Shown: positions 1 to 6,498, numbered from the stretch's first letter. The stretch: DNA of 8,053 nt from Rickettsiales bacterium (GCA_002725445.1 PBPD01000046.1:1-8053); one strand, 5' to 3'. Notes: generated from the sequence alone by a model not told the origin. Numbers and translations are program-made.

Positions 1-393
1 CAGCTCAGCCTTTTCAGGCTCGACACCATCAATCACCAGCTGCAACCCTTTACGCAAAAAAGGATTCACACTATTAAGCTGATTCTGCAACCCCAGTAAA
101 CCTTCTTTGGCGCGGGCGGTTTCTGCCAGTTGCAACATACGTTGCGCTTCTTTGTTGGGCTCGGTTTTGGTGTAAACAATGGTCTGGAAAACAACGCCCG
201 GCAGACGGAAAAACTCACGAAAGCTAAAGCACGCCAGCACAATGGCAAAGGTACCACCGATCACAATAAGAATGGACGGAACATCAATAAACGCACTCGC
301 GGAACCACCAAGTGTGATAGCTGTTCCGACCAGCGCAAATGCGATGGCGATTCCCAGAAGGGTGGATATATCAGTCGTGCGCGTTTTTGCCAT
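1..393 (-). CDS. motA: Flagellar motor stator protein MotA/PomA (N-terminal part, cut by window edge)
   Basis: Stator subunit of the flagellar motor; with MotB/PomB it forms the inner-membrane ion channel whose cytoplasmic loop pushes on FliG. The visible 131 residues start at ATG 391-393 and stay open to base 1, so the C-terminal half (TM3-TM4) is missing. Residues about 9-29 (DISTLLGIAIAF..LGG) and 37-57 (DVPSILIVIGGTFAIVL) are the first two membrane helices. The GGSxxxFIDVPSILIVIGGT pattern is typical of the MotA/TolQ/ExbB superfamily, PomA/MotP-like branch. The loop that contacts FliG begins around residue 58, with basic R94 and K96 near the known charged patch. The gene starts 11 nt after fliN and has only a weak, distant SD (AAAGG at the fliN stop), so it is probably translated by coupling. 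Proton or sodium use cannot be told from this half. Family call is firm; the exact symbol (motA or pomA) is a convention. Confidence 0.9.
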   Translation of the reverse strand, partial: MAKTRTTDISTLLGIAIAFALVGTAITLGGSASAFIDVPSILIVIGGTFAIVLACFSFREFFRLPGVVFQTIVYTKTEPNKEAQRMLQLAETARAKEGLLGLQNQLNSVNPFLRKGLQLVIDGVEPEKAEL

Positions 394-404
394 ACGGGTA
401 ATGT

Positions 405-704
405 CTAGCCTTTATCCGCTGATTTGATGATCTCAGTCATGGTCACGCCGATGCGGTCTTCTACTACCACGACTTCACCACGTGCCACCAGTCGGTTATT
501 TACAAAAATGTCTATAGGCTCACCCACCTTGCGGTCAAGCTCGATCACGGCACCGCGGCCGAGTTTGAGCAGTTGGTTCACCTGCATGCTTGATTTACCC
601 AGCACCACGGAAATCTGCACTGGAATGTCACTGACAGCGTCCAGCGTGATATTACTATCACCACCTTCGCCCAGCGCTGCTGCTACATCTACGGTTTCGT
701 TCAT
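405..704 (-). CDS. fliN: Flagellar motor switch protein FliN
   Basis: C-ring component at the base of the flagellum. It forms the lower ring with FliM, helps switch rotation direction and docks FliH during export. The protein has 99 residues. After a short acidic leader (1-24) comes one SpoA/FliN domain (about 25-95), seen as DIPVQISVVLGKSSM, then LLKLGRGAVIELDRKVGEPIDIFVN and RLVARGEVVVVEDRIGVTMTEI, which is the classic FliN pattern. The length matches stand-alone alphaproteobacterial FliN (about 100-110); the long N-terminal FliY-type extension is absent. The start at 702-704 is preceded by a good SD (GGGAGA about 6-7 nt upstream). It lies 17 nt after fliH and 11 nt before motA within one operon. 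FliM is not in the window. Confidence 0.95.
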   Translation of the reverse strand: MNETVDVAAALGEGGDSNITLDAVSDIPVQISVVLGKSSMQVNQLLKLGRGAVIELDRKVGEPIDIFVNNRLVARGEVVVVEDRIGVTMTEIIKSADKG

Positions 705-721
705 AGCGTTCTCCCTTTAAC

Positions 722-1621
722 TCACTCTTCTGTTTCAGGTTTAGTCATTGCCGATGCATCTTGCCCGGGTGCGTCCTGTTCAGGCGGTTGGCCTGTCATC
801 TCATCACCTGTAACTTGCTGCAACGTTTCCGCCTGTGTTTGTTGTTGTGGTTCGGCAGCATCCGTCACTGGCTCGGCGGAAGGTGCCGGTGCCGGTGCAG
901 CCGTAGTATCTTCTTGTTCTATCTCGTTGGCTTTGGCAAGCAATTCACGCATATCCATATGCGCCAAAACCGCTTCTATCTCGTGCCACATTTTTTCTGT
1001 GTCACGCTCGCCAAATCCATTGCCCCATTCAAGCTTTGCATCGCTTGCAGGCAGGTTCGCATCAGGGCGAACATCAAAATCACCTTCATAGCCCGCTTTT
1101 TCGAGCTTTTCAGACACGCGACCTGCAATCTCTTCAGCGATATCTTCCTGCACATGCAACACCAGGCGAGGCTGATCCATTACCACCGGCAGCAGCCCTT
1201 GCACCATAGCCTCTACCATGGTGGCGCTATCATCTTTCAATGCGTCGCCCGCCACTTTGCGGGCAATCGCCAGAATAAAACGCCCCAGCTCGCTCACCTG
1301 CGATTCAAGCACGCGCTCATAATCGGCTTGCAGCTGCGCAGCTTTGCGCACCGTGTCATCCAGCATTTGTTCAATACTGCGCGCACGTTTCACCTGTTCA
1401 TTCTCTGCCTGCTGCAATCCCGCTTGCACGCCTTCCTGATAGGCCTGATCACGTACTTCTTGCTTGGCAGCTTCCAGCTGCTCTTCAGAAAAAGTGGGAG
1501 GAGGGGGCGGGGCAGCCTCTTCAGGCTTTTCTTCGCTTACCTCTTCCACCTCTTCGATTTTCGGTTCCGCTGGCTTGCGAAAATCGTGTAGTCCGGCAAA
1601 GTTAAACGGTTGAATCTGCAT
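722..1621 (-). CDS. fliH: Flagellar assembly protein FliH with long acidic, Pro/Gln-rich C-terminal tail
   Basis: Cytoplasmic regulator of the export ATPase FliI, linking it to FliN and the export gate. The protein has 299 residues, longer than the usual 200-240. In order: a short N-terminal hydrophobic/aromatic patch (F6, F8, F14); a disordered acidic and proline-rich stretch (20-43, with a run of six prolines or alanine-prolines at 37-42); a helix with FliH-type AxxxGxxxG spacing (A60, G64, G68) continuing as coiled coil to about 115; and a C-terminal globular FliH/V-ATPase-E-like domain (about 110-235) with DAKLEWGNGFGERD, close to the family's conserved W-x-G-x-x-x-RD region. Residues 236-299 are a low-complexity Ala/Pro/Gln/Glu tail not expected in the family. 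The call rests on this architecture plus the position between fliG and fliN; FliH is poorly conserved, so it corresponds to FlbE of Caulobacter by position. The SD AAGG overlaps the fliG stop. Confidence 0.88.
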   Translation of the reverse strand: MQIQPFNFAGLHDFRKPAEPKIEEVEEVSEEKPEEAAPPPPPTFSEEQLEAAKQEVRDQAYQEGVQAGLQQAENEQVKRARSIEQMLDDTVRKAAQLQADYERVLESQVSELGRFILAIARKVAGDALKDDSATMVEAMVQGLLPVVMDQPRLVLHVQEDIAEEIAGRVSEKLEKAGYEGDFDVRPDANLPASDAKLEWGNGFGERDTEKMWHEIEAVLAHMDMRELLAKANEIEQEDTTAAPAPAPSAEPVTDAAEPQQQTQAETLQQVTGDEMTGQPPEQDAPGQDASAMTKPETEE

Positions 1622-1633
1622 AAAAGCCTAACC

Positions 1634-2671
1634 TTAATATACCAGTTGATCTTCGCCGCTGGAGTCGGCAATCACAATTTCGCCGCGTGCGGCCAGATCT
1701 TTCGCGATACCCACAATGTACATCTGCGTATCGTCCACATCTTTCAGGCGAACAGGGCCCATCGCCTCCATGTCTTCGCGCAGAATTTTCGACGCACGCT
1801 CCGACATATTGGAGAAGAACAGGTCTTTGATATTCTCCGACGCCCCTTTGAGCGCAATACCCAACTTGTCTTTGTCGACCTGACGCAGCAGTGACTGAAT
1901 GCCTGTAGGGTCGATTTTGATAAGATCTTCGAAAGTAAACATAAGGGCGCGAATACGTTCTGCTGCTTCCAGATCGCGCTCTTCCAGTTGCGCCATGTAT
2001 TTGGCCTCGGCATCGCGGCTGAAATTATTGAAGATTTCGGCCATAAGTTCATGGCTGTCCTGACGCTGTGTTTTCGCCAGATTGCTCATGAACTCCACAC
2101 GCAGGGTCTTTTCGACACCGTCCATCACTTCTTTCTTCACCGCTTCCATCGACAACATACGCGTCATCACTTCCATCGCCAGCTCGTCCGGGAATTCAGA
2201 CAACACGCGTGCTGCATGGTCGGAGCGAATCTTGGAGAGCACCAATGCAATGGTTTGCGGATATTCGTTTTTCAGGAAGGTCGCCAGAATCTCTTCGTTC
2301 ACATTGCCCAGCTTGTCCCATGTGGTGCGTCCTGCAGGGCCGCGGATATCTTCCATGATACCATCCACACGCTCTTTGCCCAATGCTTTGAGCAGCAGCT
2401 TTTCGGTCGTATCGAACGTGCCAACCACCACACCAGATGCCGACATTTGCTCCACAAACTCCAGAAAGATACGCTCTACCGTTTCCGAACTCACCTGACC
2501 CAGATTGGCCATGATGTTGGAAACCTCTTTGATCTCCTCATCATCCATCATGCTGAAAATCTTGGAGGCATTTTCTTCATCCACCGACATCAGCAGAATG
2601 GCTGATTTTTCAGCGCCTGTAAGCTTGCGGTATTCTTCTTTTGCGTTCGTCGTGCTAGGAACCTGTGCCAT
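1634..2671 (-). CDS. fliG: Flagellar motor switch protein FliG
   Basis: Rotor protein that sits on FliF and receives torque from the MotA loop; also sets rotation direction with FliM/FliN. At 345 residues it is close to the usual 330-345. The N-terminal domain (about 14-105) includes KLTGAEKSAILLMSVDEE and binds FliF. The middle domain carries EYPQT (136-140), the form here of the EHPQR motif that contacts FliM. The C-terminal domain starts after MFTF (244-247). By hand alignment with E. coli FliG, the torque-helix charges are all kept: K275, R292, E299/D300 and R308, in ALKGA, NMSERASKILREDM and GPVRL. The protein ends in a short acidic tail (SSGEDQLVY). Start at 2669-2671 has AAGGG about 9 nt upstream. 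It lies 29 nt after fliF and 12 nt before fliH. Confidence 0.97.
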   Translation of the reverse strand: MAQVPSTTNAKEEYRKLTGAEKSAILLMSVDEENASKIFSMMDDEEIKEVSNIMANLGQVSSETVERIFLEFVEQMSASGVVVGTFDTTEKLLLKALGKERVDGIMEDIRGPAGRTTWDKLGNVNEEILATFLKNEYPQTIALVLSKIRSDHAARVLSEFPDELAMEVMTRMLSMEAVKKEVMDGVEKTLRVEFMSNLAKTQRQDSHELMAEIFNNFSRDAEAKYMAQLEERDLEAAERIRALMFTFEDLIKIDPTGIQSLLRQVDKDKLGIALKGASENIKDLFFSNMSERASKILREDMEAMGPVRLKDVDDTQMYIVGIAKDLAARGEIVIADSSGEDQLVY

Positions 2672-2700
2672 AACGTCTAACCCTTAATTGCGCCTGATTT

Positions 2701-4326
2701 CTATTGTAAGTCCGCGAACGCCCAGCTGCGGATAATTTGCAGCGTTTCGTCCGGATGCTTATCAATCAGATCGTTGATCTTACGGTAGCTCGAGGATTTC
2801 ACCTTACCCTGAATACGGTCAATATTGATCATATCCTCTTCACCAGCATCATCCTCGCTGCCATCGGTCAAGCGGGCAAGCCCGGTAGTACCCTCAAGTG
2901 CGGCTTGCTCCATTTCCTCTTCTTGCTGCGCCAGCTCAGCCGACTCGATGGCACGCGCCACCAGAGGACGCACCACCAGCAGGATAGCCAGCACCGCAAC
3001 TCCACCCAACACAAGCGTCTGAATAATCGTGTCCAAATCGTCCTTCAGCCATGCCAGCGTTGTATCTTCTGCGAATGGATCCTGACTTGCAGCAAACTGC
3101 ATATTCACCACACGCACTTCATCACCACGCTCAACATCATACCCAATGGCCGAACGCACCAAATCTTCCAGCATTTCCAGCTCTTCTTCGCTGCGTGGCT
3201 GATACACTTGCTCACCGTCTTCGTTGGTGGTGTAAGTGCCATCTACCAACACCGCTACAGAAAGACGCTGCACCGTACCGGTTTCTTTTACGTGTTGAAT
3301 AACTTCTTTGGAAATTTCAAAATTGGTGGTTTCCTCCGTGCGCGAAAGCTCGCTGCTGGCAATGGTGCCCGCATTATCTGCCTGCGCATCCGGCAGCTGA
3401 TTGCCAACCGTAACATTCTCATCCACATTGCGCTCGTTGGTACGCTCCAGCTCTTCAATACCCTGAATAGAACGCGCCACCTGACTTTCAGGATCAAACT
3501 TTTCTTCGTTACGCGTAATACGGTCAAAGTCGATAGCGGCATTCACCTCTGCCTTCACTTTGCCATAGCCCAGCGTCTGCTCCAGCAGGCGCTCCACCGT
3601 GGTGCGAATGCGACGTTCATAATTTACGCGAAACTCTTCGGCTTCCTCTGCGTAAACGCCTGCGGTTTCTTCATCGCCGCCACGCGCCAAAAGACGACCA
3701 CGCGAGTCCACAATGGTAATGCTTTGTGGGCGCAGACCGGGCACCGCCGTCGCGATCAGGTGGCGGATCGATGCCACTTCCTCTTTGCCCAACTCACTAA
3801 CGCCACGTAATTTTAATGCTACCGATGCAGTAGGCTCTGAACGGTCACGGGTGAACAGCTCACGCTTTGGAATCACCAGATGCACACGCGCAGAATCTAC
3901 CTGCGAGAAGGAGCTGATTGTACGGCTCAACTCACCCTCTAATGCTCTTAGTTTATTGACGTTAAGTACAAAATTCGATGTGCCGAGCGAATCTTGCGAG
4001 TCGAAAATTTCATATCCAACTACCGAACCACTGGAAGGCAGGCCAATTTCGGCCATCGCCAAACGCAGGCGATTCACCTCATCTGACGGCACCAGAATCT
4101 GCGTGCCATTTGCACGCAACTCGTAGGGAATACCACGCGAGTCCAGCTCCGCCACAATCGACGAACCATCCTCAACCGGCACATTAGTATAAAGAGGCGC
4201 CATAACAGGCGAAGAAATACGCAAGGATAAAAAGATAAAGAAGCCAATCAGCACCACAGCCGTACCGATCATAGCGGCGAGTTTAACTTGGCTGAGCTCC
4301 TTCAGGGATTGAACCATTGCGTTCAT
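2701..4326 (-). CDS. fliF: Flagellar MS-ring protein FliF
   Basis: Inner-membrane protein that oligomerises into the MS ring, the platform for the export gate and the C-ring. The length (541 residues) is normal. Two membrane helices frame a periplasmic region: about 16-36 (VKLAAMIGTAVVLIGFFIFL) and 433-454 (TIIQTLVLGGVAVLAILLVV). Between them are the YscJ/FliF ring-building domains: 44-215 with PLYTNV, IPYEL, the GYEIFD and ARVHLVIPKRELF segments; then the FliF C-terminal region with a low-complexity acidic insert near 290-330. The cytoplasmic tail ends in the FliG-binding segment (511-541, SYRKINDLIDKHPDETLQIIRSW). The start at 4324-4326 has a strong SD (GAGGAAA, 4331-4337). ATG at codon 4 is an alternative but has no better SD. 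It is the first gene of the operon and follows a 322-base gap with promoter-like signals. Confidence 0.97.
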   Translation of the reverse strand: MNAMVQSLKELSQVKLAAMIGTAVVLIGFFIFLSLRISSPVMAPLYTNVPVEDGSSIVAELDSRGIPYELRANGTQILVPSDEVNRLRLAMAEIGLPSSGSVVGYEIFDSQDSLGTSNFVLNVNKLRALEGELSRTISSFSQVDSARVHLVIPKRELFTRDRSEPTASVALKLRGVSELGKEEVASIRHLIATAVPGLRPQSITIVDSRGRLLARGGDEETAGVYAEEAEEFRVNYERRIRTTVERLLEQTLGYGKVKAEVNAAIDFDRITRNEEKFDPESQVARSIQGIEELERTNERNVDENVTVGNQLPDAQADNAGTIASSELSRTEETTNFEISKEVIQHVKETGTVQRLSVAVLVDGTYTTNEDGEQVYQPRSEEELEMLEDLVRSAIGYDVERGDEVRVVNMQFAASQDPFAEDTTLAWLKDDLDTIIQTLVLGGVAVLAILLVVRPLVARAIESAELAQQEEEMEQAALEGTTGLARLTDGSEDDAGEEDMINIDRIQGKVKSSSYRKINDLIDKHPDETLQIIRSWAFADLQ

Positions 4327-4366
4327 AGCGTTTCCTCGTCTGTTAGCTCCTACATGATACCCAGAG

Positions 4367-4383
4367 ATGCATTAACTATGCAT
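4367..4383. repeat. ATGCAT inverted repeat in the fliF leader
   Basis: ATGCAT at 4367-4372 and again at 4378-4383, separated by TAACT. Each arm is itself a palindrome, so the pair is both a direct and an inverted repeat. It falls in the predicted 5' leader of fliF, about 40-57 nt before the start codon. It could be a regulator site or a weak RNA hairpin; the stem is short and AT-rich, so this is a description only. Confidence 0.4.
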
Positions 4384-4417
4384 GATGTGCGAGAAGGGCC
4401 TGGTAGAAGATATAAAC

Positions 4418-4442
4418 ATTATAACCTTAATTTTTTATTAAC
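4418..4442 (-). promoter_or_regulatory. Candidate CtrA box plus -10 element of the fliF operon
   Basis: Bases 4427-4442 read TTAA-N7-TTAAC on the plus strand, a full match to the binding consensus of the response regulator CtrA; on the minus strand both TTAA halves are also present. Three bases downstream (toward fliF) is a perfect TATAAT on the minus strand (4418-4423). This would start transcription near 4411 and leave a leader of roughly 85 nt before the fliF ATG. In Caulobacter the fliF operon is an early (class II) flagellar operon activated by CtrA, so the position fits. The geometry is not ideal: the box lies between where the -35 and -10 would be, and no good -35 hexamer is seen at 16-18 bp. 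TTAA motifs are also likelier by chance in such AT-rich DNA. Confidence 0.6.
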
Positions 4443-4465
4443 ATGGGGAATTTTTTACCCAGTAC

Positions 4466-4524
4466 GCATAAAATGCCATATATTTGCCAGGCAAACAAGA
4501 AAAAAATTTATGGCACTTTTATGC
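4466..4524. repeat. Long imperfect inverted repeat upstream of the fliF promoter
   Basis: The left arm 4466-4480 (GCATAAAATGCCATA) is the reverse complement of 4509-4524 (TATGGCACTTTTATGC) except for one extra C at 4516. After one mismatch (4481/4508) pairing resumes for four more bases (4482-4485 with 4504-4507), giving 19 pairs around a loop of 18 bases. Inside lies a second perfect dyad, TTTGCC-A-GGCAAA (4483-4495). The element could fold as RNA from either strand, act as a terminator for the upstream operon, or be a dimeric-regulator site. There is no clean U-tract directly after the stem in the minus-strand transcript. Confidence 0.65.
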
Positions 4525-4584
4525 TGCTTGGCTTGCAATAAATAATTGAAATAAATAATAAAATTTCGCCATTCGACGGCAAAA

Positions 4585-4596
4585 CGCTTTAAAGCG
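4585..4596. repeat. 12-bp perfect palindrome, possible weak terminator stem
   Basis: CGCTTTAAAGCG is a perfect palindrome 52 bases after the stop of the marR-like gene. In the minus-strand transcript it can form a four-pair stem (CGCT/AGCG) with a TTAA loop followed by TTTT, a weak intrinsic-terminator shape. It could equally be an operator. A second, weaker GCC/GGC hairpin followed by AAATTTT lies just beyond, at about 4561-4580. No strong terminator is seen, so termination here is an inference from gene order. Confidence 0.3.
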
Positions 4597-4648
4597 CCAA
4601 ATATTTTTTATCGCTATATAGGCAATTTTTACCCATTTAGGGGGATAA

Positions 4649-5038
4649 TTAAGCGGCGGTTTTTGCGTCTTCTGCTTTAGCCAAGAATGCTGCGCCGTCA
4701 TTTTCCTGCATGATGATATCTGCAAAATCGCTCAAGAACACAGACCCAGTCACGGTGCGCTGAATCAGCACATTGCGACGATCATCATCGTCTTTCTTAC
4801 GGCGAATCAAATCAACCGCCGAAAGCGCATCGACCGCACGGCAAATAGCCGGCTTCGACACACCCAAACGTTCTGACAAATTGCGGATAGTATGGGGAGG
4901 AGGGGTCAAATATACGCTCAGCATCACCCCCATTTGGCGTGACGATAAGTCATAGGGCAATTCACGCAAGCCACGCTGCACAATTTTTGCCCAAAAACCT
5001 AATGCGTCAAGTGTGTTCATCTGCGTATCCATACCCAT
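4649..5038 (-). CDS. MarR-type winged-helix transcriptional regulator
   Basis: Small cytoplasmic DNA-binding protein of 129 residues, a little shorter than typical MarR proteins (about 140-150). LSSRQMGVMLSVYL (31-44) fits the first helix of the wHTH. TIRNLSERLGVSKPAICRAVDAL (50-72) is the helix-turn-helix, with 61-72 as recognition helix. RRKKDDDDRRNVLIQRT (79-95) is the beta-wing, keeping the acidic-plus-two-Arg pattern of MarR wings. The C-terminal dimerisation helix (about 98-129) is short and ends in an Ala/Lys-rich tail. It follows the aminopeptidase by 35 nt on the same strand and is probably co-transcribed. The start is uncertain: three in-frame ATGs (codons 1, 3 and 7) lie close together and none has a good SD. 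Ligand and targets are unknown; the palindromes just downstream are possible operators. Confidence 0.82.
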   Translation of the reverse strand: MGMDTQMNTLDALGFWAKIVQRGLRELPYDLSSRQMGVMLSVYLTPPPHTIRNLSERLGVSKPAICRAVDALSAVDLIRRKKDDDDRRNVLIQRTVTGSVFLSDFADIIMQENDGAAFLAKAEDAKTAA

Positions 5039-5073
5039 AACATAAGCCAGCAGGCACGCAATGACCAGCGTTT

Positions 5074-6450
5074 TTAGCCCTTAAAGCGCTCTGCTAACAT
5101 TGTATAAAGCGCGCGTAGCCCAAAAGCCTCACCTCCTGCAGGGCGACCGGGCCGCGCTTTAAGGTTCCATGCCATTGTATCAATATGGACCCATGCAGCC
5201 GCGTGCTCGACAAAACGCTGCAAAAATAATGCTGCATGAATGGCGCCGCCAAAGCTGGTTGAAGGGGAATTAGCAACATCAGCCACAGGGCTGTCTATAT
5301 TCTCTTCGTATGCTTCCCACAGTGGCAGGCGCCATAATGCATCAAACACATCCATGCTGGTTTGCTGAATTTCCATCGCCGTTGCATCATCATTGGCGAA
5401 CAAAGCAGGCAGCTCTGCCCCCAGCGCCACACGCGCAGCGCCAGTCAGTGTCGCTGCATCAATCAAAAGATCTGGCTTTTCCTCATCCGCTTCTGCGAGC
5501 GCATCCGCCAGAATCAGACGGCCTTCCGCATCGGTGCTACCCACCTCGATGGTAAGCCCTTTGCGCGTGGAGAGAATGTCCTGCGGGCGAAAAGCATTAC
5601 TATCAATGTTATTTTCCACAGCAGGTATCAGCAACCGCAACCGCACAGGCAGTTTAGACTGCATAATCAACTGCGCGAGCCCAAGCATCAGCGCTGCACC
5701 GCCCATGTCTTTTTTCATCAGCTTCATCGAGCTGTAGGGTTTGATATCCAGACCGCCTGTGTCAAAACACACGCCTTTACCAACCAGTGTCAATTTGGGG
5801 TGAGAAGGATTCCCCCAACGCACATCAATCAGGCGCGGCTTATTCGCTGCAGCACGTCCTACCGCATGAATCGCCGGATAATTCTCTTTTAGCAAATCAT
5901 CGCCCACAACTTCACGGTATTCAGCGCCGCATGTGTCGGCTACTTCTTTGGCCACAACAGCCAAATGCGAAGGCCCCATATCCTCTGCGGGCACATTCAC
6001 CAATTCGCGCGTCAGATAGATAGCATCTGTCACACGGAAGATGTGATCTGCATCCACCGCATCATCCAGCTTTAATAGCGCAGCGGGTGCGTCCATTTTT
6101 TTGTAACGGTCAAACTGATAACAGGCGAGCCCCCAGCCAATAGTCACTTCTTGCAGCGTTTGCGCATCCCAGTCCGCCTGAATGGCATAGGTGCCGGCAG
6201 GCAATTGCAGCGGCAAATACGCAAGCGACCAAATGTGCAATGGCTCTCTCACCCCCGCCAGCACATAACGCACATTGCCCTCATCATCCGGCACCACCAA
6301 AAATGTGTCGGCATCGGCTTTGAAATTATGCGCACGCACCCAGTGTTGTGTTGCGGCTGGTTCGTGCGCCAGCCAATCACTCAGTTGATCGGTAATAAGG
6401 GGAATAATGGGAGTCTTTTCTTCTGCAGTACGAACTAAGCCTTGGGTCAT
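5074..6450 (-). CDS. Leucyl aminopeptidase, M17 family
   Basis: Cytoplasmic metallo-aminopeptidase that removes N-terminal residues from peptides using two divalent metal ions. It has 458 residues, shorter than E. coli PepA (about 500) because of a compact N-terminal domain (1-135). The catalytic domain (about 135-458) shows all active-site residues: metal ligands K225, D230, D248, D307 and E309, and catalytic K237 and R311, in VGKGVCFDTGGLDIKP, KKDMGGA and STDAEGRL. Their spacing (+5, +12, +23, +82, +84, +86 from the first Lys) equals that of E. coli PepA as I recall it. The signature normally reads NTDAEGRL; here the first residue is Ser (S305). The start at 6448-6450 has a good SD (GAGAGG, 5-6 nt upstream). 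It sits 48 nt after endonuclease V and 35 nt before the marR-like gene. Short M17 proteins are usually annotated only as leucyl aminopeptidase family, so no symbol is given. Confidence 0.95.
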   Translation of the reverse strand: MTQGLVRTAEEKTPIIPLITDQLSDWLAHEPAATQHWVRAHNFKADADTFLVVPDDEGNVRYVLAGVREPLHIWSLAYLPLQLPAGTYAIQADWDAQTLQEVTIGWGLACYQFDRYKKMDAPAALLKLDDAVDADHIFRVTDAIYLTRELVNVPAEDMGPSHLAVVAKEVADTCGAEYREVVGDDLLKENYPAIHAVGRAAANKPRLIDVRWGNPSHPKLTLVGKGVCFDTGGLDIKPYSSMKLMKKDMGGAALMLGLAQLIMQSKLPVRLRLLIPAVENNIDSNAFRPQDILSTRKGLTIEVGSTDAEGRLILADALAEADEEKPDLLIDAATLTGAARVALGAELPALFANDDATAMEIQQTSMDVFDALWRLPLWEAYEENIDSPVADVANSPSTSFGGAIHAALFLQRFVEHAAAWVHIDTMAWNLKARPGRPAGGEAFGLRALYTMLAERFKG

Positions 6451-6498
6451 GATGCCTCTCAGTGTTGAATGGGGACTAGAGATAACAAATTTTACAGC

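Larger units (their letters stand above)
4327..4648. other. AT-rich intergenic regulatory gap between the marR-like gene and fliF
   Basis: No convincing gene lies here; the only open frames are short, lack SDs and look like no known protein. Both flanking genes are on the minus strand, so the gap must hold the end of the aminopeptidase/marR transcript and the fliF promoter. Reading toward fliF it contains a 12-bp palindrome (4585-4596), a direct repeat of AATAAATAAT (4537-4546 and 4550-4559), a long imperfect inverted repeat (4466-4524) with an inner palindrome (4483-4495), a CtrA-type box (4427-4442), a TATAAT (4418-4423), an ATGCAT inverted repeat (4367-4383) and the fliF SD. The stretch 4411-4625 is strikingly A+T rich compared with the genes. 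Confidence 0.8.

Noticed and set aside
761..1591. 276-codon plus-strand frame opposite fliH
   Set aside because: It is the antisense shadow of a firmly placed gene; its His/Phe/Arg-rich composition is typical of such shadows.
2737..3810. 357-codon plus-strand frame opposite fliF
   Set aside because: Antisense to the well-conserved FliF frame; no SD, no domain, and shadow-like composition.
4511..4525. TGGCAC followed by TGCT, resembling a sigma-54 promoter
   Set aside because: The GG to GC spacing is one base short of the strict sigma-54 spacing, and it faces away from fliF toward the 3' end of the marR-like gene.
4288..4545. 85-codon plus-strand frame across the fliF start and the gap
   Set aside because: It overlaps the fliF start antisense, has no SD, and is rich in residues expected from AT-rich non-coding DNA; no recognisable domain.
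5036..5077. Upstream in-frame extension of the marR-like gene that reads like a hydrophobic signal peptide
   Set aside because: The frame is open upstream but has no ATG, GTG or TTG, and a signal sequence makes no sense for a winged-helix DNA-binding protein.
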